From positions 1 through 64,000 of the forward strand of contig CAXIDF010000011.1 of assembly GCA_964022665.1 (NCBI GenBank): a stretch of DNA of 64,000 nucleotides. Direction: 5' to 3'. Both the position numbers and the translations under genes were made by a program. The notes under the pieces were generated by a model. That model saw only the letters and a list, made by a program, of their open reading frames with translations, was not told where the DNA came from and did no database searches. Of the stretch, positions 25,884 to 34,355 are shown in pieces; within the stretch, counting starts at the first letter, position 1; each line of letters begins with the position of its first letter. Source of the stretch: Haliea sp964022665. GTDB lineage: Bacteria > Pseudomonadota > Gammaproteobacteria > Pseudomonadales > Halieaceae.

Positions 25884-27329
25884 ATGTTGACACCCGTTCT
25901 CCTCTCCGGTGGCGTCGGAAGCCGCCTGTGGCCCGTATCCAGGGAGCTTCACCCGAAGCAGTTTCTGCCCCTGGCCGGCGAGCTCACCATGCTCCAGCAA
26001 ACCCTCGAGCGCACCGGTTCACTGGAAGCCAATGCCCCGGTTGTGGTCTGCAACGAAGAGCATCGTTTCATGGTGGCGGAGCAGCTGCGCCAGGTCGGGA
26101 TCAAGGCGGGTGCCCTGATTCTTGAGCCGCAGGGGCGAAACACGGCTCCTGCGGTGGCGCTGGCGGCGCTGCATGAGCAGGCTCGCGACCCCGAGGCCGT
26201 GTTGCTGGTGTTGCCCGCTGATCACCTTATCCAGCAGATAGAGGCTTTTTCGGCAGCAGTCGCCAGGGCGCTGCCGTTGGCGCGCGCCGGCCGGCTGATG
26301 ACCTTTGGCGTGGTGCCGCACACGCCCGAGACAGGCTACGGTTACATCCGCTGTGGCGCCGCTCTGGATGAAGACCTCTATGCACTGGAGGCATTTGTCG
26401 AGAAACCGGACAGCGCGACGGCTCAGGCCTATCTGGAAAGTGGCAGTTATCTCTGGAATAGCGGCATGTTCCTGCTGCGGGCGGAAACCTACCTGGCGCA
26501 GCTGGCTGAGTTCCAGCCTGCGATGCTGGCAAGCTGTCGTCGTGCGATGCAGGAGGCAACGCGCGACATGGATTTTATTCGCCCCGAGGCGGAGGCCTTT
26601 GCGGCCTGCCCGGCGGACAGTATCGACTATGCCGTGATGGAACACACGCGCGAAGGTGGCGTCATCGCCCTGGACTGTGGCTGGAGCGATGTCGGCGCCT
26701 GGTCGGCACTGTGGGAAGTCGCGGCGCGTGATGTGCAGGGTAACGTCAGCCAGGGCGATGTCATGCTCGACAACTGTCAGAACAGCTATTTTCGTAGCGA
26801 ATCCCGTCTGCTGGCTGCGGTTGGGGTGGATAATCTGGTGGTGGTGGAAACGGCGGATGCCGTACTGGTGGCGGACCGCGACCAGGTGCAGGACGTCAAG
26901 CGTATAGTCAGTCGCCTGAAAGCCGAGTCGCGGCCGGAGGCAGCGTTGCACTCGCGCGTCTATCGCCCCTGGGGGTCTTACGAAACGCTGGTTACCGCCG
27001 ACCGTTTTCAGGTGAAGCGCATCATCGTTAACCCGGGACAGACCCTGTCACTGCAGATGCACCATCACCGCGCAGAGCATTGGGTTGTGGTGCATGGTAC
27101 GGCGGAGGTGACCTGTGAAGAGAAGGTGTTCATGCTCGGTGAGGACGAATCCACCTATATCCCGCTCGGTCGCAAGCACCGCTTGGCGAACCCCGGCCGC
27201 ATTCCCCTAGAGCTGATTGAAGTGCAGTCCGGGACGTATCTGGGCGAGGATGATATCGTTCGGTTTGAAGATGTCTACGGCCGCGAGCAGCCCAGCCAGG
27301 CAAACAAGGTAAACAAGGAGAGTCGTTGA
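25884..27329 (+). CDS. cpsB: Mannose-1-phosphate guanylyltransferase / mannose-6-phosphate isomerase
   Basis: A 481-aa bifunctional (type II PMI) enzyme that turns fructose-6-P into mannose-6-P and mannose-1-P plus GTP into GDP-mannose. The N-terminal nucleotidyltransferase has G-G-V-G-S-R-L-W-P-V-S-R near residues 9-20 and F-V-E-K-P-D near 172. The C-terminal cupin has L-S-L-Q-M-H-H-H-R-A-E-H-W near 390. The start is ATG 25884 (M-L-T-P-V-L-L-S-G). It overlaps galU by one base. Also known as algA, manC or xanB. Confidence 0.93.
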   Translation: MLTPVLLSGGVGSRLWPVSRELHPKQFLPLAGELTMLQQTLERTGSLEANAPVVVCNEEHRFMVAEQLRQVGIKAGALILEPQGRNTAPAVALAALHEQARDPEAVLLVLPADHLIQQIEAFSAAVARALPLARAGRLMTFGVVPHTPETGYGYIRCGAALDEDLYALEAFVEKPDSATAQAYLESGSYLWNSGMFLLRAETYLAQLAEFQPAMLASCRRAMQEATRDMDFIRPEAEAFAACPADSIDYAVMEHTREGGVIALDCGWSDVGAWSALWEVAARDVQGNVSQGDVMLDNCQNSYFRSESRLLAAVGVDNLVVVETADAVLVADRDQVQDVKRIVSRLKAESRPEAALHSRVYRPWGSYETLVTADRFQVKRIIVNPGQTLSLQMHHHRAEHWVVVHGTAEVTCEEKVFMLGEDESTYIPLGRKHRLANPGRIPLELIEVQSGTYLGEDDIVRFEDVYGREQPSQANKVNKESR

Positions 27330-28156
27330 TGATCAAGAAATGCCTGTTCCCCGTGGCCGGCTACGGCACCCGCTTCTTGCCGGCGACCAAGAGCATGCCC
27401 AAGGAAATGCTGCCCATCGTCAACAAGCCGCTGGTGCAATACGGTGTGGAAGAGGCCATTGCCGCAGGCATGACGACCTGTGCGATGGTCACGGGCCGGG
27501 GCAAGCGCAGCATCGCCGATCACTTCGACATCAGCTTTGAACTGGAGCACCAGATCTCCGGCACCGGCAAGGAGGTGTATCTGGAGAGCATTCGCAATGT
27601 GCTCGACAAGGGTGTGTTCACCATGGTGCGCCAGCGCGAAATGAAGGGGCTGGGCCACGCCATTCTGACCGGCGAAGCACTCATTGGCAGCGAGCCTTTT
27701 GGTGTGGTGCTATCCGACGATCTCTGCATCAATGACGGCCCGGGTGTGCTCAGCCAGATGGCCGAGCTCTACCGTCAGTTTCGCTGTTCTATCGTCGCCA
27801 TTCAGGAAGTGCCGATGGAAGAAGTACACAAGTACGGAGTGATTGCCGGTGAAAGCCTGAAGGACGGAATTTTCCGCGTGGATGAGATGGTGGAGAAACC
27901 CGATGCCGCCTCGGCACCTTCGAATCTTGCGATCATTGGTCGCTACATCCTGACGCCGGACATTTTCGATATCCTGCGCGAAACCCCGCCCGGGGCCAAC
28001 GGCGAGGTGCAGCTCACCGATGCGTTGCAGACACAGGCGCGGCAGGGCTGTGTCATGGCCTACAAGTTCTCGGGCCGCCGCTTTGACTGCGGTAGTGTGC
28101 CGGGGTTTGTCGAGGCTACCAATTTCGTTTACGAACATCTTTATTCACAGCAGTAG
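27329..28156 (+). CDS. galU: UTP-glucose-1-phosphate uridylyltransferase
   Basis: A 275-aa enzyme making UDP-glucose. The N-terminus K-K-C-L-F-P-V-A-G-Y-G-T-R-F-L-P-A-T-K-S carries the nucleotide-binding loop. V-E-K-P and the C-terminal R-R-F-D-C-G-S motif are present. ATG 27329 overlaps the cpsB stop (TGATG). The next gene begins 15 bases after its stop, so cpsB-galU-cpsG form one operon for sugar-nucleotide supply. Confidence 0.96.
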   Translation: MIKKCLFPVAGYGTRFLPATKSMPKEMLPIVNKPLVQYGVEEAIAAGMTTCAMVTGRGKRSIADHFDISFELEHQISGTGKEVYLESIRNVLDKGVFTMVRQREMKGLGHAILTGEALIGSEPFGVVLSDDLCINDGPGVLSQMAELYRQFRCSIVAIQEVPMEEVHKYGVIAGESLKDGIFRVDEMVEKPDAASAPSNLAIIGRYILTPDIFDILRETPPGANGEVQLTDALQTQARQGCVMAYKFSGRRFDCGSVPGFVEATNFVYEHLYSQQ

Positions 28157-28171
28157 GTGGGGATTGGCAGC

Positions 28172-29521
28172 ATGCAGAAGCTCGACTGTTTCAAGGCCTA
28201 CGATGTCCGTGGACGCGTTCCCGACCAGTTGAATGAGGATATTGCGCGGCGCATAGGCCGTGCCTATGCCGAGGTGGTTAAACCGCAGAAGGTGGTGGTT
28301 GGTCACGATGTCCGCCTGACGAGTGAAGCGATCAAGGCAGCCCTGGCGGACGGCCTGCGGGAGCAGGGTGTGGATGTTTATGACATCGGCCTGTGCGGCA
28401 CTGAAGAAATCTATTTCGCGACCAGTCACGCCGAAATGGATGGAGGCATTGTAGTAACAGCCAGCCACAACCCGAAAGATTTCAATGGCATGAAGTTTGT
28501 GCGCGAGGAGTCGCGGCCCGTTTCCGGCGACAGTGGCCTTGCAGACATTCAAGCCCTGGCGGAGGCCAACGCGTTTACGCGCGCAGGGTCTCACGGTCGC
28601 TACCTGCCGCTGGATACCTCTGAAGCCTACATTGAGCATTTGCTTTCCTATGGGGACGTGGCGTCACTGCCGCCTCTGCGCATCGTGGTCGATGCCGGTA
28701 ACGGCGGTGCCGGGCGCGTGGTGGACCTGCTGGCACCGCACCTGCCGTTCGAATTTATTCGCCTGCATCACGAGCCGGACGGACGCTTTCCCAACGGGGT
28801 GCCCAACCCTTTGCTGCAGGAAAACCGCACGGTCACCAGCGAGGCGGTGCTCTCTCACAATGCCGATCTGGGTTTGGCCTGGGATGGCGATTTCGACCGC
28901 TGTTTCTTCTTTGACGAGCGCGGTGAGTTTGTTGAGGGCTATTATCTGGTGGGTCTGCTGGCGGAGATGGCGCTGGAGCAGCACCCCGGTTCGGCGATCA
29001 TCCACGACCCGCGGTTGGTGTGGAACACCATCGACCGCGTGGAGCAACTCGGTGGGCGCGCGGTGGAAAGCAAAACCGGCCATGCGTTCATCAAGGAGCG
29101 GATGCGGGCCGAAAACGCCGCCTACGGTGGTGAAATGAGTGCTCACCACTATTTTCGCGACTTCGCCTATTGCGACAGTGGCATGATTCCCTGGCTGCTG
29201 GTTGCGGCCCAGCTGGGCCGGCGCGGCATGCCGCTGTCAGCACTGGTAGCCGAATGCATGGCGGCTTTTCCCTGCAGCGGCGAGATCAATCGCAGCGTGC
29301 CGGACCCGGCAGCGGTGCTGGCCAGGGTCGCGGCACGCTACCGGCCTGAGGCAGTGGAGGAATCATCGGTTGACGGGCTGTCCATGGCCTTTGCCGACTG
29401 GCGCTTTAATCTGCGCCTGTCGAATACCGAACCTGTGGTGCGCCTGAATGTGGAAAGCCGCGCTGATGTCGCGCTGATGACGGCACAAACAGCCGAGCTG
29501 CTGGCCCTGATCGACGCTTAG
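28172..29521 (+). CDS. cpsG: Phosphomannomutase (CpsG/ManB type)
   Basis: A 449-aa alpha-D-phosphohexomutase that interconverts mannose-6-P and mannose-1-P, feeding CpsB. The phosphoserine loop T-A-S-H-N-P is at residue 98 (Ser98). The metal loop D-G-D-F-D-R is near 240, and G-E-M-S-A-H-H-Y-F-R-D is the sugar-binding loop. The sequence resembles E. coli CpsG along its full length. ATG 28172 (M-Q-K-L-D-C-F-K-A-Y-D) fits that family. Its stop overlaps the stop of the convergent pgi gene (TTAG, 29518-29521). Confidence 0.95.
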   Translation: MQKLDCFKAYDVRGRVPDQLNEDIARRIGRAYAEVVKPQKVVVGHDVRLTSEAIKAALADGLREQGVDVYDIGLCGTEEIYFATSHAEMDGGIVVTASHNPKDFNGMKFVREESRPVSGDSGLADIQALAEANAFTRAGSHGRYLPLDTSEAYIEHLLSYGDVASLPPLRIVVDAGNGGAGRVVDLLAPHLPFEFIRLHHEPDGRFPNGVPNPLLQENRTVTSEAVLSHNADLGLAWDGDFDRCFFFDERGEFVEGYYLVGLLAEMALEQHPGSAIIHDPRLVWNTIDRVEQLGGRAVESKTGHAFIKERMRAENAAYGGEMSAHHYFRDFAYCDSGMIPWLLVAAQLGRRGMPLSALVAECMAAFPCSGEINRSVPDPAAVLARVAARYRPEAVEESSVDGLSMAFADWRFNLRLSNTEPVVRLNVESRADVALMTAQTAELLALIDA

Positions 29522-31182
29522 GTCGCCGCTGGGGCGTCGGTGGATCGTTGTGCCCGGAACCACTCTGCGAGCAGGCGCTCCGTGGCCGGGTCCAGGGTCT
29601 TGTCGGCCCCGGGGTCGTCGAGACGCTTGAGAATGCCGTGGCCGATGCTCTTGCCCAGTTCCACCCCCCATTGATCAAAAGCATTCACCCCCCACAGCCG
29701 GCTGCTGCAGAATGTGCGGTGTTCGTACAATGCCAGCAGCGCCCCCAGGGTGTGTGGCGTGAGGGCGTCCAGCGTAATGACGCTGTGCGGTCGACTGCCG
29801 GGAATCACCAGGTGTGGCGCCAGGCGCCGTGCCTCGGCTTCCTCCACGCCGCGTTCTAACAGGCTGGCGACTGCATCCTCCGTGCTGCGCCCGACCATCA
29901 GGGCCCGGCTCTGGGCGAGGCCATTGGCGACCAGCAAGCGATGTTGAGCGGCTTCACCGGTGGCGGTGGTCAGCGGCAGGATGATGTCGGCCGGGCACAG
30001 GCGCGTACCCTGGTGCAGTAACTGGTAGAACGAGTGTTGTCCCATGGTTCCGGCAGCACCCCAGAGCACCGGGGCTGTGTCGTAAGCCAGGGGTTCCCCA
30101 TCGCGGCTGACCCGCTTGCCGTTGCTTTCCATGGTGAGCTGCTGCAGGTAATCGGGTAATCTTTCCAGGCCCTGGTCATAGGGCAGCACCACATGGTTTG
30201 CCGCCTGGAAAAAGTTGCAGTACCACACCTCAAGCAAGCTCATCAGCATGGGCAGGTTGTGCGCGCTGTCGGCCTCGAGGAAGTGCCGGTCCATGGCCTC
30301 GGCACCGGCAAGCAGGGCGCTGAAAGCCTCCCAGCCAATGGCGATCGCAATGCTGAGTCCAATGGCTGACCACAGGGAAAAACGCCCGCCGACCCAGTCC
30401 CACAGGGGCAGGCAGTTGTCCGCTGGAATGCCGAAGGCCGCGGCGGCTTCGAGATCGCTGGTGATGGCCAGGAAATGCCTTGACCAGTCCCCGTCGCTGG
30501 CACCCGCCGCCCGCAACCAGCGCTGGGCCGCTTCGCCGTTGGCGAGCGTCTCCTGGGTCTGGAACGATTTCGAGCACAGAATGAAGAGCGTGGATGCGGG
30601 GTCGAGGCCGCGCAGTGTGCCCTGCAGGTCTGCAGGGTCCACATTTGCCACATAGTGGCAGTGCACCGGGCCCTGCCAGTTCGCCAGTGCTGCAGTCACC
30701 AGCCGCGGCCCGAGGTCTGAGCCGCCGATGCCGATGTTCACCACATGATGAATGGCCTGGCCGGAATAGCCGGTGAGCTCCCCCGTCGTAATGCGTTCAC
30801 ACCACAGACGCATGCGGTGGCGGGTATCCTCGACGCGGCTGAACTCGGCCTCCAAGCCGGACGGCGCGCTGCGCGCTCGCAACAGGGTGTGCAGTGCAGG
30901 ACGGGCTTCCGTGGTGTTCAGGGGCGCGCCCGCGAGCAGCTGCCGGGCGTGGTGGGGGAGTTGCGCCTGTTCGGCCAGGCGCAGTAGCGCGCCGCGGCTA
31001 TCCCGGCAGAGCAGGTGACGAGAGTAGTCCAGTGTGAGACCCGCGGCGCTGGCGGTGAAATCCGCGGCACGCTGGACTTCGCGGTTGAACAGTGCACTGA
31101 CGGCGGTGCTGTGCAGCGGTTCGGCCAGTGCCTGTAGTTCATGCCAGGAGGGAAGGTCCGAAAGATGCAGAGTGTGTGCCAT
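29518..31182 (-). CDS. pgi: Glucose-6-phosphate isomerase
   Basis: A 554-aa enzyme interconverting glucose-6-P and fructose-6-P, the link between glycolysis and the adjoining mannose pathway. Typical PGI motifs: V-N-I-G-I-G-G-S-D-L-G-P, W-V-G-G-R-F-S-L-W-S-A-I-G and N-A-F-D-Q-W-G-V-E-L-G-K. The start is ATG 31182 (M-A-H-T-L-H-L). It is convergent with cpsG, sharing four bases at the stop codons. Confidence 0.96.
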   Translation of the reverse strand: MAHTLHLSDLPSWHELQALAEPLHSTAVSALFNREVQRAADFTASAAGLTLDYSRHLLCRDSRGALLRLAEQAQLPHHARQLLAGAPLNTTEARPALHTLLRARSAPSGLEAEFSRVEDTRHRMRLWCERITTGELTGYSGQAIHHVVNIGIGGSDLGPRLVTAALANWQGPVHCHYVANVDPADLQGTLRGLDPASTLFILCSKSFQTQETLANGEAAQRWLRAAGASDGDWSRHFLAITSDLEAAAAFGIPADNCLPLWDWVGGRFSLWSAIGLSIAIAIGWEAFSALLAGAEAMDRHFLEADSAHNLPMLMSLLEVWYCNFFQAANHVVLPYDQGLERLPDYLQQLTMESNGKRVSRDGEPLAYDTAPVLWGAAGTMGQHSFYQLLHQGTRLCPADIILPLTTATGEAAQHRLLVANGLAQSRALMVGRSTEDAVASLLERGVEEAEARRLAPHLVIPGSRPHSVITLDALTPHTLGALLALYEHRTFCSSRLWGVNAFDQWGVELGKSIGHGILKRLDDPGADKTLDPATERLLAEWFRAQRSTDAPAAT

Positions 31183-31250
31183 GGTGCGCGCCGCCGGGAT
31201 AGGTGGCCAGTATAGGCAGCGCTATCGCGGCCTGCAATTCGCGCGTGGCG

Positions 31251-32213
31251 TCAGTGGTCGCGCTCTATGGACAGACGTGTAAGCTGCTGCAGGGCGTCAA
31301 GCGCCGGACCCGGGGGCAGCCCGGCCAGAGCCGCCACCGCCAGGTCGTGGTGTTCGCGTGCCCGCATGCGCGTGTGCTCCATGGCAGCGCAGCGTTCTAC
31401 CGCGGCACTGATGGCCTCCATTTCCTCCGCGGAGCGCTCGGTGATGGCGCGTCTCACCAGTGCCTGTTCGTCGGCGTTGCCGGTGCGCAGGATGTGAATC
31501 AACGGCAGCGTCACTTTGCCTTCGCGCAGGTCGTCGCCGACATTCTTGCCCATGGTTGCGGCATCACCCGCGTAGTCGAGCATGTCATCGATCATCTGGA
31601 ACGCCAGCCCGAGGTGCAGCCCGAAACTGGACAGCCGCTCTGCCTGGGCCCGGTCGCTACCGCACAATACCGCGGCGCCGTAGCAGGCGGCGGCAAACAG
31701 CACGGCGGTCTTGCGGGTGATGATGTCGATGTAGTCCTGCTCGGTGGTATCCGCGTTGCCCGCCCGGGACAGTTGCAGCACCTCGCCCTCGGCGATGGTG
31801 TTGGTGGTGTCAGCCATGTGGCGCAGAATATCGAGGTTATCGAGCTGTACCATGAGCTGGAACGCGCGCGTGTAGAGAAAGTCACCGACCAGCACGCTGG
31901 ATGCATTGCCAAAAGCGGAGTTGGCCGTCGGCCGCCCGCGGCGCAGCTGTGACACGTCGACCACATCGTCGTGGAGCAAGGTCGCCGTGTGAATAAACTC
32001 GATGACAGCGGCAAAAGTGATATGGGCGCTGGAGCAGGTTCCCAGGGCCCTGGCGGTCAGCAGTGCGAGCAGGGGCCGCATGCGTTTGCCGCCGGCGTCC
32101 ACAATATAGTGGCCGACATTCTCGACCAGAGGCACGTTGGACTGGAGCTGCTGTATTATCAGGTGATTGACCTGATCGAACTCGCGGGCAACGCTGGCGC
32201 GGATTTGCTGCAT
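31251..32213 (-). CDS. ispB: Octaprenyl diphosphate synthase
   Basis: A 320-aa trans-polyprenyl synthase making the quinone side chain. The two aspartate-rich motifs L-L-H-D-D-V-V-D and Q-M-I-D-D-M-L-D-Y are intact, with G-G-K-R-M-R-P near residue 45. ATG 32213 (M-Q-Q-I-R-A-S-V) gives a protein matching E. coli IspB in length. ATG 32243 is the alternative; the frame continues much further upstream but enters the rplU leader. It is divergent from rplU, a common arrangement. Confidence 0.92.
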   Translation of the reverse strand: MQQIRASVAREFDQVNHLIIQQLQSNVPLVENVGHYIVDAGGKRMRPLLALLTARALGTCSSAHITFAAVIEFIHTATLLHDDVVDVSQLRRGRPTANSAFGNASSVLVGDFLYTRAFQLMVQLDNLDILRHMADTTNTIAEGEVLQLSRAGNADTTEQDYIDIITRKTAVLFAAACYGAAVLCGSDRAQAERLSSFGLHLGLAFQMIDDMLDYAGDAATMGKNVGDDLREGKVTLPLIHILRTGNADEQALVRRAITERSAEEMEAISAAVERCAAMEHTRMRAREHHDLAVAALAGLPPGPALDALQQLTRLSIERDH

Positions 32214-32309
32214 AAGGTGAGGGCGTTGAAAATGCTCGCGCATGCTAGGGTGGTCCGGGTGGGGTGTCAAGCGCGGCCGGGGAGGGGTGCCTCCGCGTGT
32301 AAATAAACC

Positions 32310-32338
32310 TTGCCCGCATTGAGCGAGTTGAGTAAAAT
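32310..32338 (+). promoter_or_regulatory. Sigma70 promoter of rplU-rpmA
   Basis: TTGCCC (32310-32315) and TAAAAT (32333-32338) are 17 bases apart. The predicted leader before rplU is about 125 bases long and contains the terminator-like hairpin at 32413-32435. Confidence 0.75.
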
Positions 32339-32412
32339 TCGCGCCCTCCGGGGAAGATGCGTCTGAAACGTGTGCCCCGGAATCATGAGAACTGTTAGTG
32401 CCTGGCTCTGCC

Positions 32413-32435
32413 CCCTTGATTTTCAAGGGTTTTTT
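32413..32435 (+). terminator. Terminator-like hairpin inside the rplU leader (attenuator candidate)
   Basis: CCCTTGA (32413-32419) pairs with TCAAGGG (32423-32429), followed at once by six T. It lies between the rplU promoter and start codon, so it cannot be a simple operon end. Conditional termination (attenuation) of the L21-L27 genes is the likely reading. Confidence 0.65.
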
Positions 32436-32469
32436 GCACCGCGAGCAGGCTAACTGAACGGAGACGGCA

Positions 32470-32778
32470 ATGTACGCAGTTATTGAGAGCGGTGGCAAGC
32501 AGCATCGCGTGGTGGAGGGGGAGACCCTGAAGCTGGAAAAGATTGAAGTGGCCACAGGCGAGACGGTCGAGTTCGACCGGGTGCTGATGGTCGGCGGCGA
32601 CCAGGTCAAGATCGGCACTCCGCTGGTAGCGGGAGGCAAGGTGACCGCTGAAGTGGTAAGCCACGGTCGTCACAAGAAGGTTAAGATTGTGAAATTTAAC
32701 CGCCGCAAGCACTACCGGAGAGAAACTGGCCATCGCCAGTGGTTCACCGAAGTGAAAATCACCGCTATCACGGCGTAA
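32470..32778 (+). CDS. rplU: 50S ribosomal protein L21
   Basis: A 102-aa protein, M-Y-A-V-I-E-S-G-G-K-Q-H-R-V, with the C-terminal R-R-K-H-Y-R-R-E-T-G-H-R-Q signature. L21 binds 23S rRNA together with L20. It starts at ATG 32470 behind CGGAGACGG and is followed after 15 bases by rpmA, the usual pair. Expression is probably tuned by the leader hairpin. Confidence 0.97.
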   Translation: MYAVIESGGKQHRVVEGETLKLEKIEVATGETVEFDRVLMVGGDQVKIGTPLVAGGKVTAEVVSHGRHKKVKIVKFNRRKHYRRETGHRQWFTEVKITAITA

Positions 32779-32793
32779 CGGAGGCTAGCGACT

Positions 32794-33051
32794 ATGGCAC
32801 ACAAGAAAGCAGGCGGCAGTACACGTAACGGTCGCGATTCCGAAAGTAAACGCCTTGGCGTCAAGCGTTTTGGCGGCCAGCTGGTGCAGGCAGGTAACAT
32901 CCTGATCCGCCAGCGCGGCACTCGTTTTCACCCCGGCGCCAATGTGCGTTGCGGCCGTGACCACACGCTTTTCGCCACGGCAGAAGGCAAAGTGGAATTT
33001 GTGACCCGGGGCCCCAACAACCGGAAATACGTTCAGGTGGTGAGCGCCTGA
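32794..33051 (+). CDS. rpmA: 50S ribosomal protein L27
   Basis: An 85-aa protein beginning M-A-H-K-K-A-G-G-S-T-R-N-G-R-D-S, whose flexible N-terminus reaches the peptidyl transferase centre. There is no cleavable N-terminal extension of the Firmicutes kind. It starts at ATG 32794 behind ACGGAGG. A strong terminator follows. Confidence 0.97.
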   Translation: MAHKKAGGSTRNGRDSESKRLGVKRFGGQLVQAGNILIRQRGTRFHPGANVRCGRDHTLFATAEGKVEFVTRGPNNRKYVQVVSA

Positions 33052-33080
33052 TCGGGCGGTCAACCTGGCCGGATAGATAG

Positions 33081-33113
33081 AAAGCCTCGTCAACTGACGG
33101 GGCTTTTTTTTTT
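33081..33113 (+). terminator. Rho-independent terminator after rpmA
   Basis: AAAGCCTCGTC and GACGGGGCTTT pair with one T-G wobble around AACT, followed by a run of ten T. It separates rplU-rpmA from obg. Confidence 0.92.
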
Positions 33114-33173
33114 GAGTGACTGATGTTCGCAGTGGCGAACGGTGACCCCGCGAAGGGGCGCAACGGCTGAACC

Positions 33174-34355
33174 ATGAAATTTGTAGATGAAGCAAGCATC
33201 AAGGTGTTTGCGGGCAACGGTGGCAACGGCTGCCTGAGCTTCCGCAGGGAGAAGTATATTCCGCGGGGCGGCCCGGATGGCGGCGATGGCGGCGATGGCG
33301 GTAGTGTCATCCTGGAAGCCGATGAGAACCTCAATACCATGGTCGACTATCGTTTTGTGCGCAGTTATCGCGCCGAGAATGGCGAGACTGGCCGCAGCCG
33401 CAACTGTACCGGCAAGAGCGGCGAGGACCTCATTCTTCGGGTACCCGTAGGCACCACGATCATTGATGAGGACAGCGCCGAGGTACTTGGCGACCTGGCG
33501 GCCCACGGTGACCGGCTTATCGTGGCCCAGGGCGGTTGGCATGGCCTCGGTAACGCGCGCTACAAATCCAGCACCAACCGGGCACCGCGACAAACCAGCC
33601 CGGGGACGGAAGGCGAACAGCGCGCGCTCAAGCTTGAATTGAAAGTGCTGGCCGATGTCGGCCTGCTGGGGCTGCCGAACGCGGGCAAGTCGACCCTGAT
33701 CAGGGCGGTGTCGGCGGCGCGGCCGAAGGTTGCCGATTATCCCTTCACCACGCTGGTGCCGAATCTGGGGGTGGTCAAGGTCGATGCTCACCGCAGTTTC
33801 GTTGTGGCCGATATACCGGGCCTGATTGAGGGCGCCTCCGATGGCGCCGGCCTCGGCATCCGTTTCCTCAAACACCTCACGCGCAACCGCATCCTCCTGC
33901 ATCTGGTCGACATGGCCCCGGTCGACGGCAGTGAGCCGGCCGACGCGGCGCTCGCCATCGTGCGCGAGCTGGAGCGTTTCAGCCCGACACTGGCAGGGCG
34001 CCAGCGCTGGCTGATTCTGAACAAGGTTGACCTGGTGCCCGAGGGCGAGCTGGCGCCGCGGCGCGCTGCCCTGCTCGAAGCGCTGGCCTGGGAGGGGCCT
34101 GTCTACGAAACCGCCGCTATCAGCGCCGAAGGCACCAGGCGCCTATGCCAGGACTTGATGGTTTCCCTGGAGGAGCAGAAGGCACTTGAACTTGCCGATC
34201 CTGATGTCGCCCAGGCAGAGGCGGAGCAGCAAGCACGCATGCAGCAGGAAGCCCGAGATCGTATCGAGGCCCTGCGCGCCCGGCACCGTCGGCGGCCGGA
34301 GGACGATGCCAGCGATGACGATAGCGACGATGTTGAAGTGGAATATGTACACTGA
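33174..34355 (+). CDS. obg: GTPase Obg/CgtA
   Basis: A 393-aa ribosome-assembly GTPase. The N-terminal glycine-rich Obg fold spans about residues 1-158 (G-G-P-D-G-G-D-G-G-D-G-G). The G domain has G1 G-L-P-N-A-G-K-S-T near 166, G3 D-I-P-G-L-I-E-G-A and G4 N-K-V-D. The acidic C-terminal tail (D-D-A-S-D-D-D-S-D-D) is typical. The start at ATG 33174 (M-K-F-V-D-E-A) has only a weak ribosome site. The stop overlaps proB by one base (TGATG). Confidence 0.97.
   Translation: MKFVDEASIKVFAGNGGNGCLSFRREKYIPRGGPDGGDGGDGGSVILEADENLNTMVDYRFVRSYRAENGETGRSRNCTGKSGEDLILRVPVGTTIIDEDSAEVLGDLAAHGDRLIVAQGGWHGLGNARYKSSTNRAPRQTSPGTEGEQRALKLELKVLADVGLLGLPNAGKSTLIRAVSAARPKVADYPFTTLVPNLGVVKVDAHRSFVVADIPGLIEGASDGAGLGIRFLKHLTRNRILLHLVDMAPVDGSEPADAALAIVRELERFSPTLAGRQRWLILNKVDLVPEGELAPRRAALLEALAWEGPVYETAAISAEGTRRLCQDLMVSLEEQKALELADPDVAQAEAEQQARMQQEARDRIEALRARHRRRPEDDASDDDSDDVEVEYVH

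Noticed and set aside
32214..32639. N-terminal extension of ispB to 462 residues
   Set aside because: The extension crosses the rplU promoter and leader, has no family similarity and lacks a ribosome site.
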